Positions 1 to 11,772 of a stretch of DNA of 64,000 bases are shown in pieces. This stretch comes from Bifidobacterium saimiriisciurei (lineage in GTDB: Bacteria; Actinomycetota; Actinomycetes; Actinomycetales; Bifidobacteriaceae): contig NZ_WHZU01000007.1 in NCBI RefSeq assembly GCF_010667655.1, positions 25,435-89,434 of the forward strand. Direction: 5' to 3'. Each line of letters opens with the position of its first letter. Positions within the stretch are counted from its first letter, which is position 1. The translations under genes and the position numbers were made by a program. The notes under the pieces were generated by a model, which saw only the letters and a list, made by a program, of their open reading frames with translations, did not search any database and was not told the DNA's origin.

Positions 1-1993
<1,993 letters not shown>

Positions 1994-1995
1994 AC

Positions 1996-3528
1996 ATGGG
2001 CGATCCTAGAGGTTTTCTGAAGGTCCGTTCCCGCCGCGAGCTTGCCGAACGCCCGGTCGAGGAGCGCATCAAGGACTGGCTCGACGTGCATGCCGAGTCC
2101 GGTCTGCAGCCGTGGACGCAGGAACAGGCCGCGCGATGCATGGACTGCGGCACGCCGTTCTGCATGACCGGCTGCCCGCTGGGCAATGTCATCCCCGAAT
2201 TCAACGACCTGGTACGCCAGGGCCAGTGGGAGGACGCCTACAACAAGCTGTCGATGACCAACAACTTCCCCGAGGTCACCGGCCGCATCTGCCCGGCCCT
2301 GTGCGAGGCCGCCTGCGTGCTCGGCATCCATCAGCCGCCGACGATGATCAAGCTCGACGAACAGACCATCATCGATCAGGCATGGAATCTCGACTACGTC
2401 AAGCCGCAGCCTCCGCAGCGACTCACCGATCAGACCGTGGCCGTCGTCGGATCCGGTCCCGCCGGCCTCGCCTGCGCCCAGCAGCTCACGCGCGCCGGCC
2501 ACACCGTGGTCGTCTACGAGCGTCATGACGCCATCGGCGGACTCATGCGCTACGGCATCCCGAACTTCAAGCTCGACAAGTCGCTGCTCGACCGCCGTGT
2601 GGAGCAGATGGAGGCCGAAGGCACCGTGTTCCACACCAACGTGGAGATCGGCAAGGACATCTCGTGGGACGAGCTGCGCTCCCGCTACGATGCCGTGGTC
2701 GTCGCCATCGGTTCCACCGTTCCGCGCGACATGAAGCTGCCCGGCCGCGAGCTTGACGGCATCCACTTCGCCATGGACTTCCTGCCCGACGCCACCCGCC
2801 GCGTCTGGGGCAAGAAGCCGATCAACGACATCACCGCCAAGGACAAGCACGTCGTGGTCATCGGCGGCGGCGACACCGGTTCCGACTGCCTCGGCACCTC
2901 CATCCGCCAGGGAGCCAAGTCCGTCACCGTGCTGCAGATCATGTCCCAGGAGCCCACGGAGCGTCCCGCCAACCAGCCTTGGCCGACCTTCGCCCGCCTG
3001 TACCAGAAGACCTCCTCCATGGAGGAGGGCGGCACCTACATCTACGACACCGATTCCGTGGAATTCGAAGGTACCACGCTGCCCGAGAACATCCATGAGA
3101 TCGACGGCGTGCAGACCGAGGGCTTCGTCTCCGACGAGAAGGGACACGTCACCGGCCTGAAGATCGTGAAGGTCGCCCCCGGCGAGAACGGGCCATTCAC
3201 CCGCCAGGCCGGCACCGAGCGCATCATCCCCGCGGACCTGGTGCTGATCTCCGTCGGCTTCCTCCACCCGGAGACCGACACGCTCGTCGACCAGCTGCCC
3301 GTCGACCTCGACGGCCGCGGCAACGTGGCGCGCAACGACTCCTTCGCCACCAGTCAGGACGGCGTCTTCGCCTGCGGCGACGCCGGACGCGGCCAGTCGC
3401 TCGTCGTATGGGCCATCTCCGAGGGCCGCAGCTGCGCCGCAGCCGTGGACAAGTACCTCACCGGAAGCACCGAGCTGCCGGCTCCCATCGTCGCCTCGCA
3501 GCGCCCGATGGCGCTGCCGCGCCGCTGA
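1996..3528 (+). CDS. gltD: Glutamate synthase small subunit
   Basis: Beta chain of NADPH glutamate synthase (510 aa), passing electrons from NADPH through FAD and Fe-S clusters to GltB. The N-terminal 100 residues carry the cysteine clusters for 4Fe-4S centres ([17 protein letters not shown] and [12 protein letters not shown]). They are followed by an FAD Rossmann motif ([14 protein letters not shown]) and an NADPH motif ([12 protein letters not shown]). A C-terminal segment with [17 protein letters not shown] is typical of the family. Its ATG is 2 bp after the gltB stop. A hairpin at 3552-3590 closes the operon. Confidence 0.97.
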   Translation: MGDPRGFLKVRSRRELAERPVEERIKDWLDVHAESGLQPWTQEQAARCMDCGTPFCMTGCPLGNVIPEFNDLVRQGQWEDAYNKLSMTNNFPEVTGRICPALCEAACVLGIHQPPTMIKLDEQTIIDQAWNLDYVKPQPPQRLTDQTVAVVGSGPAGLACAQQLTRAGHTVVVYERHDAIGGLMRYGIPNFKLDKSLLDRRVEQMEAEGTVFHTNVEIGKDISWDELRSRYDAVVVAIGSTVPRDMKLPGRELDGIHFAMDFLPDATRRVWGKKPINDITAKDKHVVVIGGGDTGSDCLGTSIRQGAKSVTVLQIMSQEPTERPANQPWPTFARLYQKTSSMEEGGTYIYDTDSVEFEGTTLPENIHEIDGVQTEGFVSDEKGHVTGLKIVKVAPGENGPFTRQAGTERIIPADLVLISVGFLHPETDTLVDQLPVDLDGRGNVARNDSFATSQDGVFACGDAGRGQSLVVWAISEGRSCAAAVDKYLTGSTELPAPIVASQRPMALPRR

Positions 3529-3551
3529 CCGCCGGTCGGCCCGACGAACGT

Positions 3552-3590
3552 GACGGCCCGTCTCCTGCATGCGCACGGAGGCGGGCCGTC
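3552..3590 (+). terminator. Hairpin after gltD
   Basis: Arms 3552-3565 and 3577-3590 pair over 14 positions with one G-T wobble around an 11-nt loop. There is no strong T-run, so it may be a weak or factor-assisted terminator. Confidence 0.6.
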
Positions 3591-3681
3591 ATCCGTGAAA
3601 CACGTTTCCAGCGCCATGACCTCGGATGGATGTGAGGTAAAGTGGTGCGCAGCATAAACCCATCACAACAGGAGTGATTCC

Positions 3682-4134
3682 ATGCCCAATCGTGCCGAAC
3701 GCCGTGCCAATGCCAAACGCAACCGCAAAGGTACCGTGAAGCAGCCGGCGCGCTACCAGGCCAGGTCCCGCGAAGGACTGGTCGACGAATACTCGCTGCA
3801 GGAGAAGTCCATTCGTCTGCAGGACGGCCAGACGGGGGAGTGGAAGCCCTCGGCCAAGACCGACCTGCCCGTCCAGAGCACGTCCTCCACCGTTCGGGAG
3901 CCCGGCAAGCTGAGCCTGCCCCATACGGCCCGCGGCTGGATCCGCTTCCTTTGCTGGCTGCTGATCGTACTGTCCGCCATGGCGTTCTTCGTGGTCATGT
4001 GGATTCCCAACATGCCCACATGGTCGGTCATCGTGGTGTCGGCCGTGTTCGCCGTCGGCGTGCTCAGCCTGTTCTTCGTCTCGGGGGACCCCAAGGACAA
4101 CCCCAACGTCGACGAATACGGCACCGCCGTGTGA
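3682..4134 (+). CDS. Small two-TM membrane protein, unknown function
   Basis: 150 aa, not assigned to a family. The first 30 residues are strongly basic (MPNRAERRANAKRNRKG), residues 31-80 are polar, and two hydrophobic helices sit at about 86-108 and 114-134. A short acidic tail (DPKDNPNVDEYG) follows. This predicts an inner-membrane protein with a long basic cytoplasmic N-terminus that could contact nucleic acid or lipid head groups; that is inference. An AGGAGT ribosome site precedes the ATG. It stands as a single gene between the gltBD hairpin and the terminator at 4164. Confidence 0.8.
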   Translation: MPNRAERRANAKRNRKGTVKQPARYQARSREGLVDEYSLQEKSIRLQDGQTGEWKPSAKTDLPVQSTSSTVREPGKLSLPHTARGWIRFLCWLLIVLSAMAFFVVMWIPNMPTWSVIVVSAVFAVGVLSLFFVSGDPKDNPNVDEYGTAV

Positions 4135-4163
4135 CGAAGGACCCGCACGACACGGACACCCTC

Positions 4164-4193
4164 AAGAACCGCCGATATTGGCGGTTCTTTTTT
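4164..4193 (+). terminator. Rho-independent terminator
   Basis: AAGAACCGCC (4164-4173), a 6-nt loop, GGCGGTTCTT (4180-4189) and a T-run to 4193. TATACT at 4193-4198 overlaps the T-run and could be the -10 box for the following glycogen synthase, leaving a leader of about 30 nt. Confidence 0.9.
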
Positions 4194-4236
4194 ATACTTG
4201 GGAGTGTTCGCAATCAGAGCAACGAAGGAGACGCCT

Positions 4237-5475
4237 ATGAAAGTCGATATCCTCACCCGCGAATTTCCCCCGCACATCTACGGTGGCGCCGGAGTTCATG
4301 CAGAAGAGCTTTCCAAGGTCCTGGCGGAACGCATCGACGTGACCGTCCGCGCATTCGACGGCCCGCGCAAGGCCGACGAGGTACCGGCCATTCCGGGAAC
4401 CGACCCCAAGGGCAGTCTCACCGTGGTCGGCTATGACACGCCGACCGAGCTTGCCGACGCGAACGCCGCATTGAAGACGTTCGGCGTCGACCTGCAGATC
4501 GCCAACGACGTGGACGCCGACCTCGTCCACGCACACACGTGGTACGCCTGCCTGGCCGGCCGCCTCGCGCAGCAGCTGCACGAGATCCCGTTGGTCATCA
4601 CCGCGCACAGCCTCGAGCCTTTCCGACCGTGGAAGCGCGAGCAGCTCGGCGGTGGCTACAACCTCAGCTCCTGGGCCGAGCGCGACGCCTACGAGCACGC
4701 CGACGGCATCATCGCCGTCTCCGGCGGCATGAAGAAGGACATCCTCGCCGCCTACCCGAATGTGGACCCAGACAAGGTGCATGTGGTATACAACGGCATC
4801 ACCATGAGCGAGTTCGCCACCCCTGCGGCCGACGATTCGGGCTGGGGCGTGTTCGAACGCTACAACATCGACCGCAGCAAGCCCACGCTGCTGTTCGTCG
4901 GCCGCATCACGCGCCAGAAGGGTCTGCCGTACCTGCTCAAGGCGCTGCACTTCGTCGACAAGGACGTGCAGGTGGTGCTGTGCGCCGGCGCGCCTGACAC
5001 TCCGGAGATCGCCGCCGAGGTCAAGACCGCCTTCGCCGAGCTCGACAAGGAGCGCGGCAACATCATCTGGATCGAGGAGATGCTGCCGAAGAACGAGCTG
5101 AGCGCCCTGGAGCACGGCTGCGACGCATTCATCTGCCCGAGCATCTACGAGCCGCTGGGCATCGTGAACCTCGAGGCCATGGCCTGCGGCCTGCCCGTCG
5201 TGGCCAGCGCCACAGGCGGCATCCCCGAGGTCGTCGTCGACGGCGAGACCGGCTACCTCGTGCCGATCGACCAGCTGCACGACGGCACCGGCACCCCCAC
5301 CAATCCGGACAAGTTCGTGCATGACATGGCCGACGCCATCAACAAGGTCATGCGCGATCCCGAACTCGCCAAGAAGATGGGCGAGGCCGGATACGCCCGC
5401 GCCCGCGACGTGTTCAGCTGGGAGACCATCGCCGACGAGACCATCAAGGTCTACAACGCCATCCTCAACGGCTGA
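4237..5475 (+). CDS. glgA: Glycogen synthase, actinobacterial GT4 type
   Basis: 412-aa GT-B glycosyltransferase of family GT4. The N-terminus (MKVDILTREFPPHIYGGAGVHAEEL) is the glycine-rich donor loop seen in the corynebacterial-type GlgA/GlgM group. FVGRITRQKG supplies the basic nucleotide-sugar contacts, and YEPLGIVNLEAMACGLPVVAS is the E-x7-E motif. The ATG at 4237 is preferred over an upstream in-frame codon because GAAGGAG lies directly in front. In mycobacteria members of this group use ADP-glucose and glucose-1-phosphate to make maltose-1-phosphate. Whether this one elongates glycogen or makes maltose-1-phosphate cannot be told from sequence. Monocistronic. Confidence 0.92.
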   Translation: MKVDILTREFPPHIYGGAGVHAEELSKVLAERIDVTVRAFDGPRKADEVPAIPGTDPKGSLTVVGYDTPTELADANAALKTFGVDLQIANDVDADLVHAHTWYACLAGRLAQQLHEIPLVITAHSLEPFRPWKREQLGGGYNLSSWAERDAYEHADGIIAVSGGMKKDILAAYPNVDPDKVHVVYNGITMSEFATPAADDSGWGVFERYNIDRSKPTLLFVGRITRQKGLPYLLKALHFVDKDVQVVLCAGAPDTPEIAAEVKTAFAELDKERGNIIWIEEMLPKNELSALEHGCDAFICPSIYEPLGIVNLEAMACGLPVVASATGGIPEVVVDGETGYLVPIDQLHDGTGTPTNPDKFVHDMADAINKVMRDPELAKKMGEAGYARARDVFSWETIADETIKVYNAILNG

Positions 5476-5493
5476 TCCGCCGGAGGCGTCGCA

Positions 5494-5536
5494 CATTGCC
5501 GTATCGTACGAAGTGATTCCGTGCGATACGGCAATG
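5494..5536 (+). terminator. Long perfect hairpin after glgA
   Basis: CATTGCCGTATCG at 5494-5506 is exactly complementary to 5524-5536. With one wobble the stem extends to 17 bp. Only a short T-containing tail (TCGTTT) follows. Confidence 0.7.
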
Positions 5537-5637
5537 TCGTTTACCGGCGGCGGTTCGCCGGCGCCAAGACGGCATCGAACCATCGCCGTCAACATCAACG
5601 TCCTGAACATCCTCTTCCGAAAGGCCCTCATCATCCC

Positions 5638-6486
5638 ATGACCGACGACATCGCATTGCAGCTCACCGACGTGGAATTCCGCCGACAGGGCAGGGTGATC
5701 CTCACCGGCGTAGACCTGACCATCCGGCGGGGGGAGCGGTGGGTTCTGTTCGGGCCGAACGGCATCGGCAAGTCCACGCTCATCGCCATGATGGCCACGC
5801 GCCTGCACCCCAGCGACGGGACCGTCGACATCCTCGGCAACCGGTTGGGCAAGGTGAACGTGTTCTCGTACCGCCATCGCATCGGCCTGTCCTCCGCCGA
5901 ACTCTCACGTGCGTTCCCGCCCGACGAGGACCCGCTCGATGCCGTGGTCACGGCACTGACCGCCACCACCGGCCGCTGGCGTGACTCCTATACGCAGGAG
6001 GAGATGGACAGGGCGCGGGCATTGCTGCGGCGATTCGGCGTGGGGTATCTCGAGGGCAAGCAGATGTGGAAGCTCTCGGAGGGCGAACGCACCCGTGTGC
6101 TGATCTGCCGCGCCCTCATGGCGGACCCCGAGCTCGCCATCCTCGACGAACCCACCACGGGTCTTGACCTCGGAGGCAGGGAGCTCGTCGTCAAGGCTCT
6201 CGGCGATCTGGGCCGCGAGCGCTCCGACCGTGCCGTGGTGCTCGTGACCCACAGGCTCGAGGAGATCCCCGAGGGATTCGACCGCATCGCCGTCATGGGA
6301 CGGCTCTCCGGTGATGAGAAGACGGCGCACGCCGTCAAGGTGCAGGGAGGCGACCCCGCACCGGGCACCATCATCTACACCGGCGACCTTGAACACGGTC
6401 TGACCTCGCAGCGGGTGTCGGACATCTTCGGGCTGCCCCTCACCGTTCGCCACGACGGCGGCCGCTGGCAGGCATTCGCCGCCTGA
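5638..6486 (+). CDS. Solo ABC transporter ATPase
   Basis: 282-aa ABC ATPase with Walker A GPNGIGKST (about residues 40-48), signature LSEGERTRVLICRALM and Walker B LAILDEPTTGLD, followed by the switch histidine (LVTHRLEEIPEGFD). No permease or binding protein is adjacent. The degenerate LSEGE signature and HRLEEIP resemble the YlmA/ModF-type ATPases that occur without a cognate permease. Its substrate is unknown. The start at ATG 5638 follows GAAAGG. Confidence 0.85.
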   Translation: MTDDIALQLTDVEFRRQGRVILTGVDLTIRRGERWVLFGPNGIGKSTLIAMMATRLHPSDGTVDILGNRLGKVNVFSYRHRIGLSSAELSRAFPPDEDPLDAVVTALTATTGRWRDSYTQEEMDRARALLRRFGVGYLEGKQMWKLSEGERTRVLICRALMADPELAILDEPTTGLDLGGRELVVKALGDLGRERSDRAVVLVTHRLEEIPEGFDRIAVMGRLSGDEKTAHAVKVQGGDPAPGTIIYTGDLEHGLTSQRVSDIFGLPLTVRHDGGRWQAFAA

Positions 6487-6492
6487 ACCGTT

Positions 6493-6521
6493 TTGGCCAC
6501 ATGCTCGACGGCCGGTATACT
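6493..6521 (+). promoter_or_regulatory. Sigma-70-type promoter for trmI
   Basis: TTGGCC (6493-6498), a 17-nt spacer, and TATACT (6516-6521). A 7-bp inverted repeat, CGACGGC (6506-6512) and GCCGTCG (6524-6530), straddles the -10 box. It could be an operator or the terminator of the preceding ATPase gene. Confidence 0.7.
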
Positions 6522-6591
6522 GAGCCGTCGGCAATCGAATCACGACCGGTCGCAACCGCGCCGGCGAAGGGCAAGACCACGAGGAGCGTTC

Positions 6592-7656
6592 ATGGTACGT
6601 CGCGGACCGCTGCAGCCAGGTGAAAAAGTGCAGCTCACCGATCGCAAGGGCAAGAAGATCACCATACAGCTCGTCGCCGGTGAGGAGACCCAGACCGAGC
6701 GCGGCATGATCCGCCATGACGAGATCATCGGCGGACCCGAAGGCGCGGTGGTCGCCACCGTCACCAGCGAGGGCACGGTCGGCAGCGCCGCCGAGGCGTA
6801 CCGGAGCAATCCCCGCAAACCCTGGAAGAACACGCGCAAGATCGGCGGATGGCAGTACACCGTGCTGCGCCCGAGGCTGCAGGACTTCATCCTGTCCATG
6901 CCACGAGGCGCCCAGATCATGTACCCAAAGGACATCGCGCAGGTGCTCGAGGTGTGCGACATCCGCCGCGGCATGCGCGTGCTTGAATCGGGCGGCGGCA
7001 GCGGCGCCATGAGCCTGCATCTGCTCGATGCCGTCGGCGATGAGGGATCGCTCACCACCATCGAGATGCGTCCGGAGTTCGCCCGCGTCTGCGAGGCGAA
7101 CGCCACCGTGTACTTCGGCGAACGCCCCTCATGGTGGAACCTGCTGACAGGGGACTTCGACTCCGTCGCGGCCACGCTCGGGGAGCATTCGTTCGACAGA
7201 ATCTTCCTCGACATGCTCGACCCGTGGAACCGGCTTGAGCAGGCATCCCGTGTGATCGCCCCCGGCGGCGTGCTCACCTGCTACGTGACCACCACCACGC
7301 AGATGAGTCGCGTGGCCGAGGCCATGCGGGCCTCGGGACAGTGGACGGAGCCGGAGATAGGCGAGACGCTGGAACGCGGATGGAAGGCCCAGGGCCTCGC
7401 CGTCCGTCCCAATCACGAGATGATCGGACACACCGGATTCCTCGTTACGGCACGTGCCATGGCGCCGGACGTGCAGGCCCTGCACAAGCGTCAGCGCGGC
7501 ACGAAGGACACCTACACCGACATCGACGACATGACCCCCGAACAGCAGCAGGCGCGTCTCGAGGAACTCGAGCTCCGGGACATCTCCGACCGCAAGCTGC
7601 GCAAGGTCCTCAAGGATTTGGACACGCAGGTGGCGAATATCCCCTCGGGCCTGTAA
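6592..7656 (+). CDS. trmI: tRNA (adenine-58-N1)-methyltransferase
   Basis: 354-aa class I SAM methyltransferase that makes m1A58 in the T-loop of tRNA. Residues 1-70 form the N-terminal beta domain (RGPLQPGEKVQLTDRKGKK). IMYPKDIAQVLEVCDIRRGMRVLESGGGSG is the hallmark lead-in and SAM loop; the order and sequence match actinobacterial TrmI, which in relatives lies next to proteasome genes. GAGGAG precedes ATG 6592, and a good promoter lies about 70 bp upstream. The C-terminal 40 residues are charged and probably flexible. Confidence 0.95.
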   Translation: MVRRGPLQPGEKVQLTDRKGKKITIQLVAGEETQTERGMIRHDEIIGGPEGAVVATVTSEGTVGSAAEAYRSNPRKPWKNTRKIGGWQYTVLRPRLQDFILSMPRGAQIMYPKDIAQVLEVCDIRRGMRVLESGGGSGAMSLHLLDAVGDEGSLTTIEMRPEFARVCEANATVYFGERPSWWNLLTGDFDSVAATLGEHSFDRIFLDMLDPWNRLEQASRVIAPGGVLTCYVTTTTQMSRVAEAMRASGQWTEPEIGETLERGWKAQGLAVRPNHEMIGHTGFLVTARAMAPDVQALHKRQRGTKDTYTDIDDMTPEQQQARLEELELRDISDRKLRKVLKDLDTQVANIPSGL

Positions 7657-7663
7657 GAATAGA

Positions 7664-7694
7664 TTCCGGCGGGCGTTGCAGCTGCCCGCCGGAA
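7664..7694 (+). terminator. Hairpin between trmI and phosphatase gene
   Basis: Perfect 11-bp stem, TTCCGGCGGGC (7664-7674) with GCCCGCCGGAA (7684-7694). There is no T-run. Its 3' arm merges into GGAAAGG, the ribosome site of the next gene, so folding would partly hide that site. Confidence 0.55.
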
Positions 7695-7704
7695 AGGCCA
7701 GACA

Positions 7705-8262
7705 ATGGGGGTCAACCTGAACAAGGTCGCCAAGAAGGCGAACGCATACCAGTACCAGCTCATCATCATGAGGCACGCCAAGGCGGAGTCCGGTTCATCC
7801 GGAGGGGACATCGACCGCGAACTGTCCGAGAAAGGCCGCAAGCAGGCCAAGAAGGTGGGCAAGGCCCTGGCCGCGATTTCGCTTGTACCCGACCAGATCA
7901 GCTGTTCCGGTGCCGTGCGTACCCGCCAGACGCTGGAACGCATGCTGAAGTACTTCGGCGACAAGCCGTCCGTCGACTATCGGCAGAGTCTGTACGACGG
8001 CGGCATGCAGGCCCTGTTGGACGAACTGGGGCATGTGAAGTCCGGGACAAGAAGGCTGATGATCATCGGCCACGACCCCACCGTGTCGGTGGCCAGCCAG
8101 TGGCTGGCGTCGCCGGATTCCGACCAGGCCATGCTCAACATCCTCGGACTTGGCATGTCTCCCGCCACGGTTGTTATCATGGGATCCGACAAGCCGTTCG
8201 AAAAATGGGGAATCAGGGACGGCAATCTCGTCGCGGTGCTCACCGCGAAGGACTGCGGCTGA
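7705..8262 (+). CDS. SixA-type histidine phosphatase
   Basis: 185-aa member of the histidine phosphatase superfamily. The catalytic RH motif is in LIIMRHAKAESGS (about residues 20-32), with ISCSGAVRTRQT as the second arginine loop and MIIGHDPTVS carrying the second histidine. The RHAKAE form is that of SixA, which dephosphorylates phosphohistidine proteins, but small-molecule phosphatases share it. An extra basic N-terminus of about 18 residues precedes the domain. Its ribosome site overlaps the hairpin at 7664-7694. Confidence 0.88.
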   Translation: MGVNLNKVAKKANAYQYQLIIMRHAKAESGSSGGDIDRELSEKGRKQAKKVGKALAAISLVPDQISCSGAVRTRQTLERMLKYFGDKPSVDYRQSLYDGGMQALLDELGHVKSGTRRLMIIGHDPTVSVASQWLASPDSDQAMLNILGLGMSPATVVIMGSDKPFEKWGIRDGNLVAVLTAKDCG

Positions 8263-8298
8263 CGCCGGTCACGGCATCGACGTCATGTGTGATGCGGC

Positions 8299-8328
8299 CA
8301 TGGTGGCCGATGGCGCCCGTCCACCATG
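8299..8328 (+). terminator. Weak hairpin after phosphatase gene
   Basis: CATGGTGG (8299-8306) pairs perfectly with CCACCATG (8321-8328) around a 14-nt loop. No T-run follows, so termination is only possible. The rest of the gap to metE is unusually AT-rich and should contain the metE promoter, though I cannot fix its boxes. Confidence 0.4.
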
Positions 8329-8464
8329 CAAACAGGTTTCGACATAGTGGAATTCCGGTAATAAACACCTTTTATAGCGACATGCAAGTTCGATAGATAC
8401 CATGTTCACCGATGAAATTTGCTAGTCTTTTTGCGGTTTTGACACGCTAAAAAATGGAGCATGT

Positions 8465-10765
8465 ATGAGTGAACTCACCTCTGTCATCGGATTCCCGCGC
8501 ATCGGCGGCAACCGTGAGCTGAAGAAGGTCATCGAAGGCTATTGGAAGGGCAAGAACGGCATCGACGAGGTCAAGGAGACCGCGGCCGGTCTTCGCGCCA
8601 AGCACTGGAAGCTGCAGAAGGACGCCGGAATCGACCTGATCCCGAGCAACGACTTCAGCTACTACGACCAGATGCTCGACACCGCCATCCTGCTCGGCGC
8701 CGTCCCGCAGCGCTACAAGGACCTCGGCCTCGGCGCCGAGGACACGCTGTTCGCCATCGCCCGCGGATACCAGGGCGACAAGGGCGACGTGACCGCCCAG
8801 CCGATGAAGAAGTGGTTCACCACGAACTACCACTACCTGGTTCCCGAGATCACCGCCGACACCGAGATCGCCCTGACCGGCACCAAGCCGTTCGACGAGT
8901 TCAACGAGGCCAAGGAACTCGGCATCGTGACCAAGCCCGTCGTCATCGGCCCCTACACCTTCCTCAAGCTCTCCCGCGGCGCCGAGGGCGCCGACCTCGA
9001 GCTGACCGACAAGCTCGTGGCCGACACCGCCAAGGCCTACGCCGACCTGCTCGTGAAGTTCAACGAGCTCGGCGCCCAGTGGGTGCAGCTCGACGAGCCG
9101 TATCTGGTGCTCGACAAGGAGGACGGCGACCTCGACCTCTTCTCCACGCTGTATCGCACCATCCTCGCCGCCAAGGGCGACGTCAAGGTGCTGCTGCAGA
9201 CCTACTTCGGCCACATCGCCGACACCTACAAGACCGCCATCGAACTCGGCTTCGACGGCATCGGCCTCGACCTCATCGAAGGCAAGGACGAGAACCTCGC
9301 CGCCCTCGAGGAGAACGGCGCCCCCGAGAACGTGACCATCTTCGCCGGCGTGATTAACGGCCGCAACATCTGGCGCAACAACTACGCCGTGAGCCTCGGC
9401 CTGCTCGACGCCGTGAAGACCAAGGCCTCCCATGTGGCCGTCTCCACCGCCGACTCCCTGCTGCACGTGCCGTTCAGCACCGAAGGCGAGGACAAGCTTG
9501 CCGCCGACGTGCTCAAGCACTTCGCCTTCGCCGTCGAAAAGCTCGGCGAGCTCAAGGAAGTCGCCGAGCTGGCCGAACTGGACGACGCCGCCCGCGCCGC
9601 CGACGCCAAGCTCGCCGCCAACCAGCAGCTGTTCGACGGCACCCGCGTCGCTCCCGACGCCGCCGTGCGCGACCGTGTCGCCAAGCTCACCGCCGACGAG
9701 TACGTGCGCCAGCCCGCCCGTGCCGAGCGCCAGGCCATCCAGAAGCAGGAGCTCGGCCTTCCCGAGCTTCCGACCACCACCATCGGCTCCTTCCCGCAGA
9801 CCCGCGAGGTGCGTTCCACCCGTGCCAAGTTCCGCAAGGGCGAGATCAGCAAGGCCGAATACGACAAGTTCATCGCCGAGCAGATCGACGACGTGCTGAA
9901 GAAGCAGGAGGAGATCGGCCTCGACGTGCTCGTCCATGGCGAGTTCGAGCGCAACGACATGGTCGAATACTTCGGCCAGAGCCTCAACGGCTTCCTCTTC
10001 ACCAAGAACGCCTGGGTGCAGTCCTACGGCACCCGCTGCGTCAAGCCCCCGATCGTCTGGGGCGACGTCTCCCGCGCCAATCCCATCACCGTGGAATGGA
10101 GCTCGTACGCGCAGTCCAAGACCGACCATGTGGTCAAGGGCATGCTCACCGGTCCGGTGACCATCCTCAACTGGTCCTGGCCGCGCGAGGACATCACGCA
10201 TGAGGCGCAGACCACGCAGCTCGCCCTCGCCATCCGCGACGAGGTGCTCGACCTCGAGGCCGCCGGCATCAAGGTCATCCAGATCGATGAGGCCGCACTG
10301 CGCGAGAAGCTGCCGGTCCGCCGTTCCGACTGGCATGTGAAGTACCTCGACTGGGCCGTTCCGGCCTTCCGCCTGGTGCATTCCGCCGTCAAGCCGGGCA
10401 CGCAGATCCATACCCACATGTGCTACTCGGAGTTCAACGACATCATCCGCGACATCGACGCCATGGACGCCGACGTCATCTCCTTCGAGGCCTCCCGCGG
10501 CGACCTCGTGGTGCTCGACGCCATCCACGACGCCAACTTCGAGACCGAGGCGGGCCCCGGCGTCTACGACATCCACAGCCCGCGCATCCCGTCCGAGGAC
10601 GAGATCGTGGACCGCATCCACGAGATTCTCAAGAAGATGGATGTGAACAAGGTCTGGATCAACCCCGACTGCGGTCTGAAGACCCGCGGCAACGCCGAGA
10701 CCTGGCCGAGCCTCGAGCACATGGTCGCCGCCACGAAGAAGGTCCGCGCCGAACTCGCCAAGTAG
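8465..10765 (+). CDS. metE: Cobalamin-independent methionine synthase
   Basis: 766-aa 5-methyltetrahydropteroyltriglutamate-homocysteine methyltransferase, last step of methionine synthesis, full family length. The N-terminus [16 protein letters not shown] and the second-barrel start [20 protein letters not shown] are diagnostic. Zinc and homocysteine ligands are visible: His and Cys in [13 protein letters not shown], Glu in [17 protein letters not shown], and Cys in [18 protein letters not shown] lies in front of ATG 8465. metF follows after a terminator, so the folate methyl donor and its user are neighbours but probably separate transcripts. Codon use is strongly biased, suggesting high expression. 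Confidence 0.98.
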   Translation: MSELTSVIGFPRIGGNRELKKVIEGYWKGKNGIDEVKETAAGLRAKHWKLQKDAGIDLIPSNDFSYYDQMLDTAILLGAVPQRYKDLGLGAEDTLFAIARGYQGDKGDVTAQPMKKWFTTNYHYLVPEITADTEIALTGTKPFDEFNEAKELGIVTKPVVIGPYTFLKLSRGAEGADLELTDKLVADTAKAYADLLVKFNELGAQWVQLDEPYLVLDKEDGDLDLFSTLYRTILAAKGDVKVLLQTYFGHIADTYKTAIELGFDGIGLDLIEGKDENLAALEENGAPENVTIFAGVINGRNIWRNNYAVSLGLLDAVKTKASHVAVSTADSLLHVPFSTEGEDKLAADVLKHFAFAVEKLGELKEVAELAELDDAARAADAKLAANQQLFDGTRVAPDAAVRDRVAKLTADEYVRQPARAERQAIQKQELGLPELPTTTIGSFPQTREVRSTRAKFRKGEISKAEYDKFIAEQIDDVLKKQEEIGLDVLVHGEFERNDMVEYFGQSLNGFLFTKNAWVQSYGTRCVKPPIVWGDVSRANPITVEWSSYAQSKTDHVVKGMLTGPVTILNWSWPREDITHEAQTTQLALAIRDEVLDLEAAGIKVIQIDEAALREKLPVRRSDWHVKYLDWAVPAFRLVHSAVKPGTQIHTHMCYSEFNDIIRDIDAMDADVISFEASRGDLVVLDAIHDANFETEAGPGVYDIHSPRIPSEDEIVDRIHEILKKMDVNKVWINPDCGLKTRGNAETWPSLEHMVAATKKVRAELAK

Positions 10766-10798
10766 TCCGACGTGGATTCCCTCGCGATATGACCACAT

Positions 10799-10832
10799 GA
10801 TGGGGGCGAAACCCTTGAGTTTCGCCCCCATC
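10799..10832. terminator. Rho-independent terminator after metE
   Basis: A 14-bp perfect stem (10799-10812 with 10819-10832) around CCTTGA, followed by GTTGTTT. Confidence 0.85.
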
Positions 10833-10878
10833 GTTGTTTCGGCATAGCATCAGCCGTCAAGACAAGAAGGATCATCCC

Positions 10879-11727
10879 ATGCATTCCCCGCAGTTTTCCC
10901 TTGAGGTCTTTCCCCCGAAGCGCAACGCCCCGGTGGGAACCATCTACGACACCCTTGACGGGCTCGAAGGCGTGAACCCCGATTTCATCTCCGTCACCTA
11001 TGGCCACGGCACCCATTCCGACCGTACCGCCACGGCAAGGATAGCCAATACGGTCCGCTCCGAGTACGGCATCCCCACGGTGGCCCATCTCACCGCACTC
11101 TACTCCGACAAGGACGTCGTCGACCAGGCCCTCGATATGTTCGACGCCGCCGGCGTATTCGGCGTGCTCGCCTTGCGCGGCGATGTGATCGAGGGGCAGC
11201 GAGAGGTCGGCGTCTTCGAACATGCCAGCGACCTCGTGTCCTACATCCGCGACCGTCGTCCGAACCTGAAGATCTTCGGCGCCTGCTACCCGGAGGGGCA
11301 CATCGAATGCCCCTCGCTGGATGAAGACATCCGCAACCTGAAGATCAAGGTGGACGCCGGCGCCACCAACCTCATCTCCCAGCTGTTCTACGACAACGAG
11401 GACTTCCTCCGTTTCGTGGACAAGGCCCGGGCCGCCGGCATCGACGTGCCCATCGAGGCCGGCATCATGCCGGTCACCAGCGCGAAGTCCGTGCGCAACA
11501 TGGCGGTCAAGAACGCCACGATCATCCCTCGGCAGCTTGAGGCGATGCTGGAGAAGTGGGGCGACGACCGCGAATCGCTGCGCCGCGCCGGCATCATCTA
11601 CGCCTCGCAGCAGATCAACGACCTGGTGGCCCAAGGCGTCGACGGCATCCACCTGTATACGATGAACCATCCCGGAACCACGCGTCGTATCTGGCGCAAC
11701 GTGGCCCCGCTCTTCCAGGAGGGCTGA
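10879..11727 (+). CDS. metF: 5,10-methylenetetrahydrofolate reductase
   Basis: 282-aa FAD-dependent MTHF reductase, which makes the 5-methyl-THF used by MetE. The barrel begins FSLEVFPPKR with the catalytic Glu. FISVTYGHGTHSDRT, VLALRGD and LISQLFYDNEDFLRFVDKAR are family motifs. The C-terminus GIHLYTMNHPGTTRRIWRNV matches the folate-binding end. AGAAGG precedes ATG 10879. Confidence 0.96.
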   Translation: MHSPQFSLEVFPPKRNAPVGTIYDTLDGLEGVNPDFISVTYGHGTHSDRTATARIANTVRSEYGIPTVAHLTALYSDKDVVDQALDMFDAAGVFGVLALRGDVIEGQREVGVFEHASDLVSYIRDRRPNLKIFGACYPEGHIECPSLDEDIRNLKIKVDAGATNLISQLFYDNEDFLRFVDKARAAGIDVPIEAGIMPVTSAKSVRNMAVKNATIIPRQLEAMLEKWGDDRESLRRAGIIYASQQINDLVAQGVDGIHLYTMNHPGTTRRIWRNVAPLFQEG

Positions 11728-11772
11728 TGTCCATGCCGGGGGAGCGGCCCCCGGCGCTGTACAATTGGCAGA

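Noticed and set aside
8447..10831. Long open frame (794 codons) on the minus strand opposite metE
   Set aside because: It is the mirror of a strongly biased high-GC gene; the protein is low-complexity (Val/Leu/Gly/Asp-rich) with no family motif.
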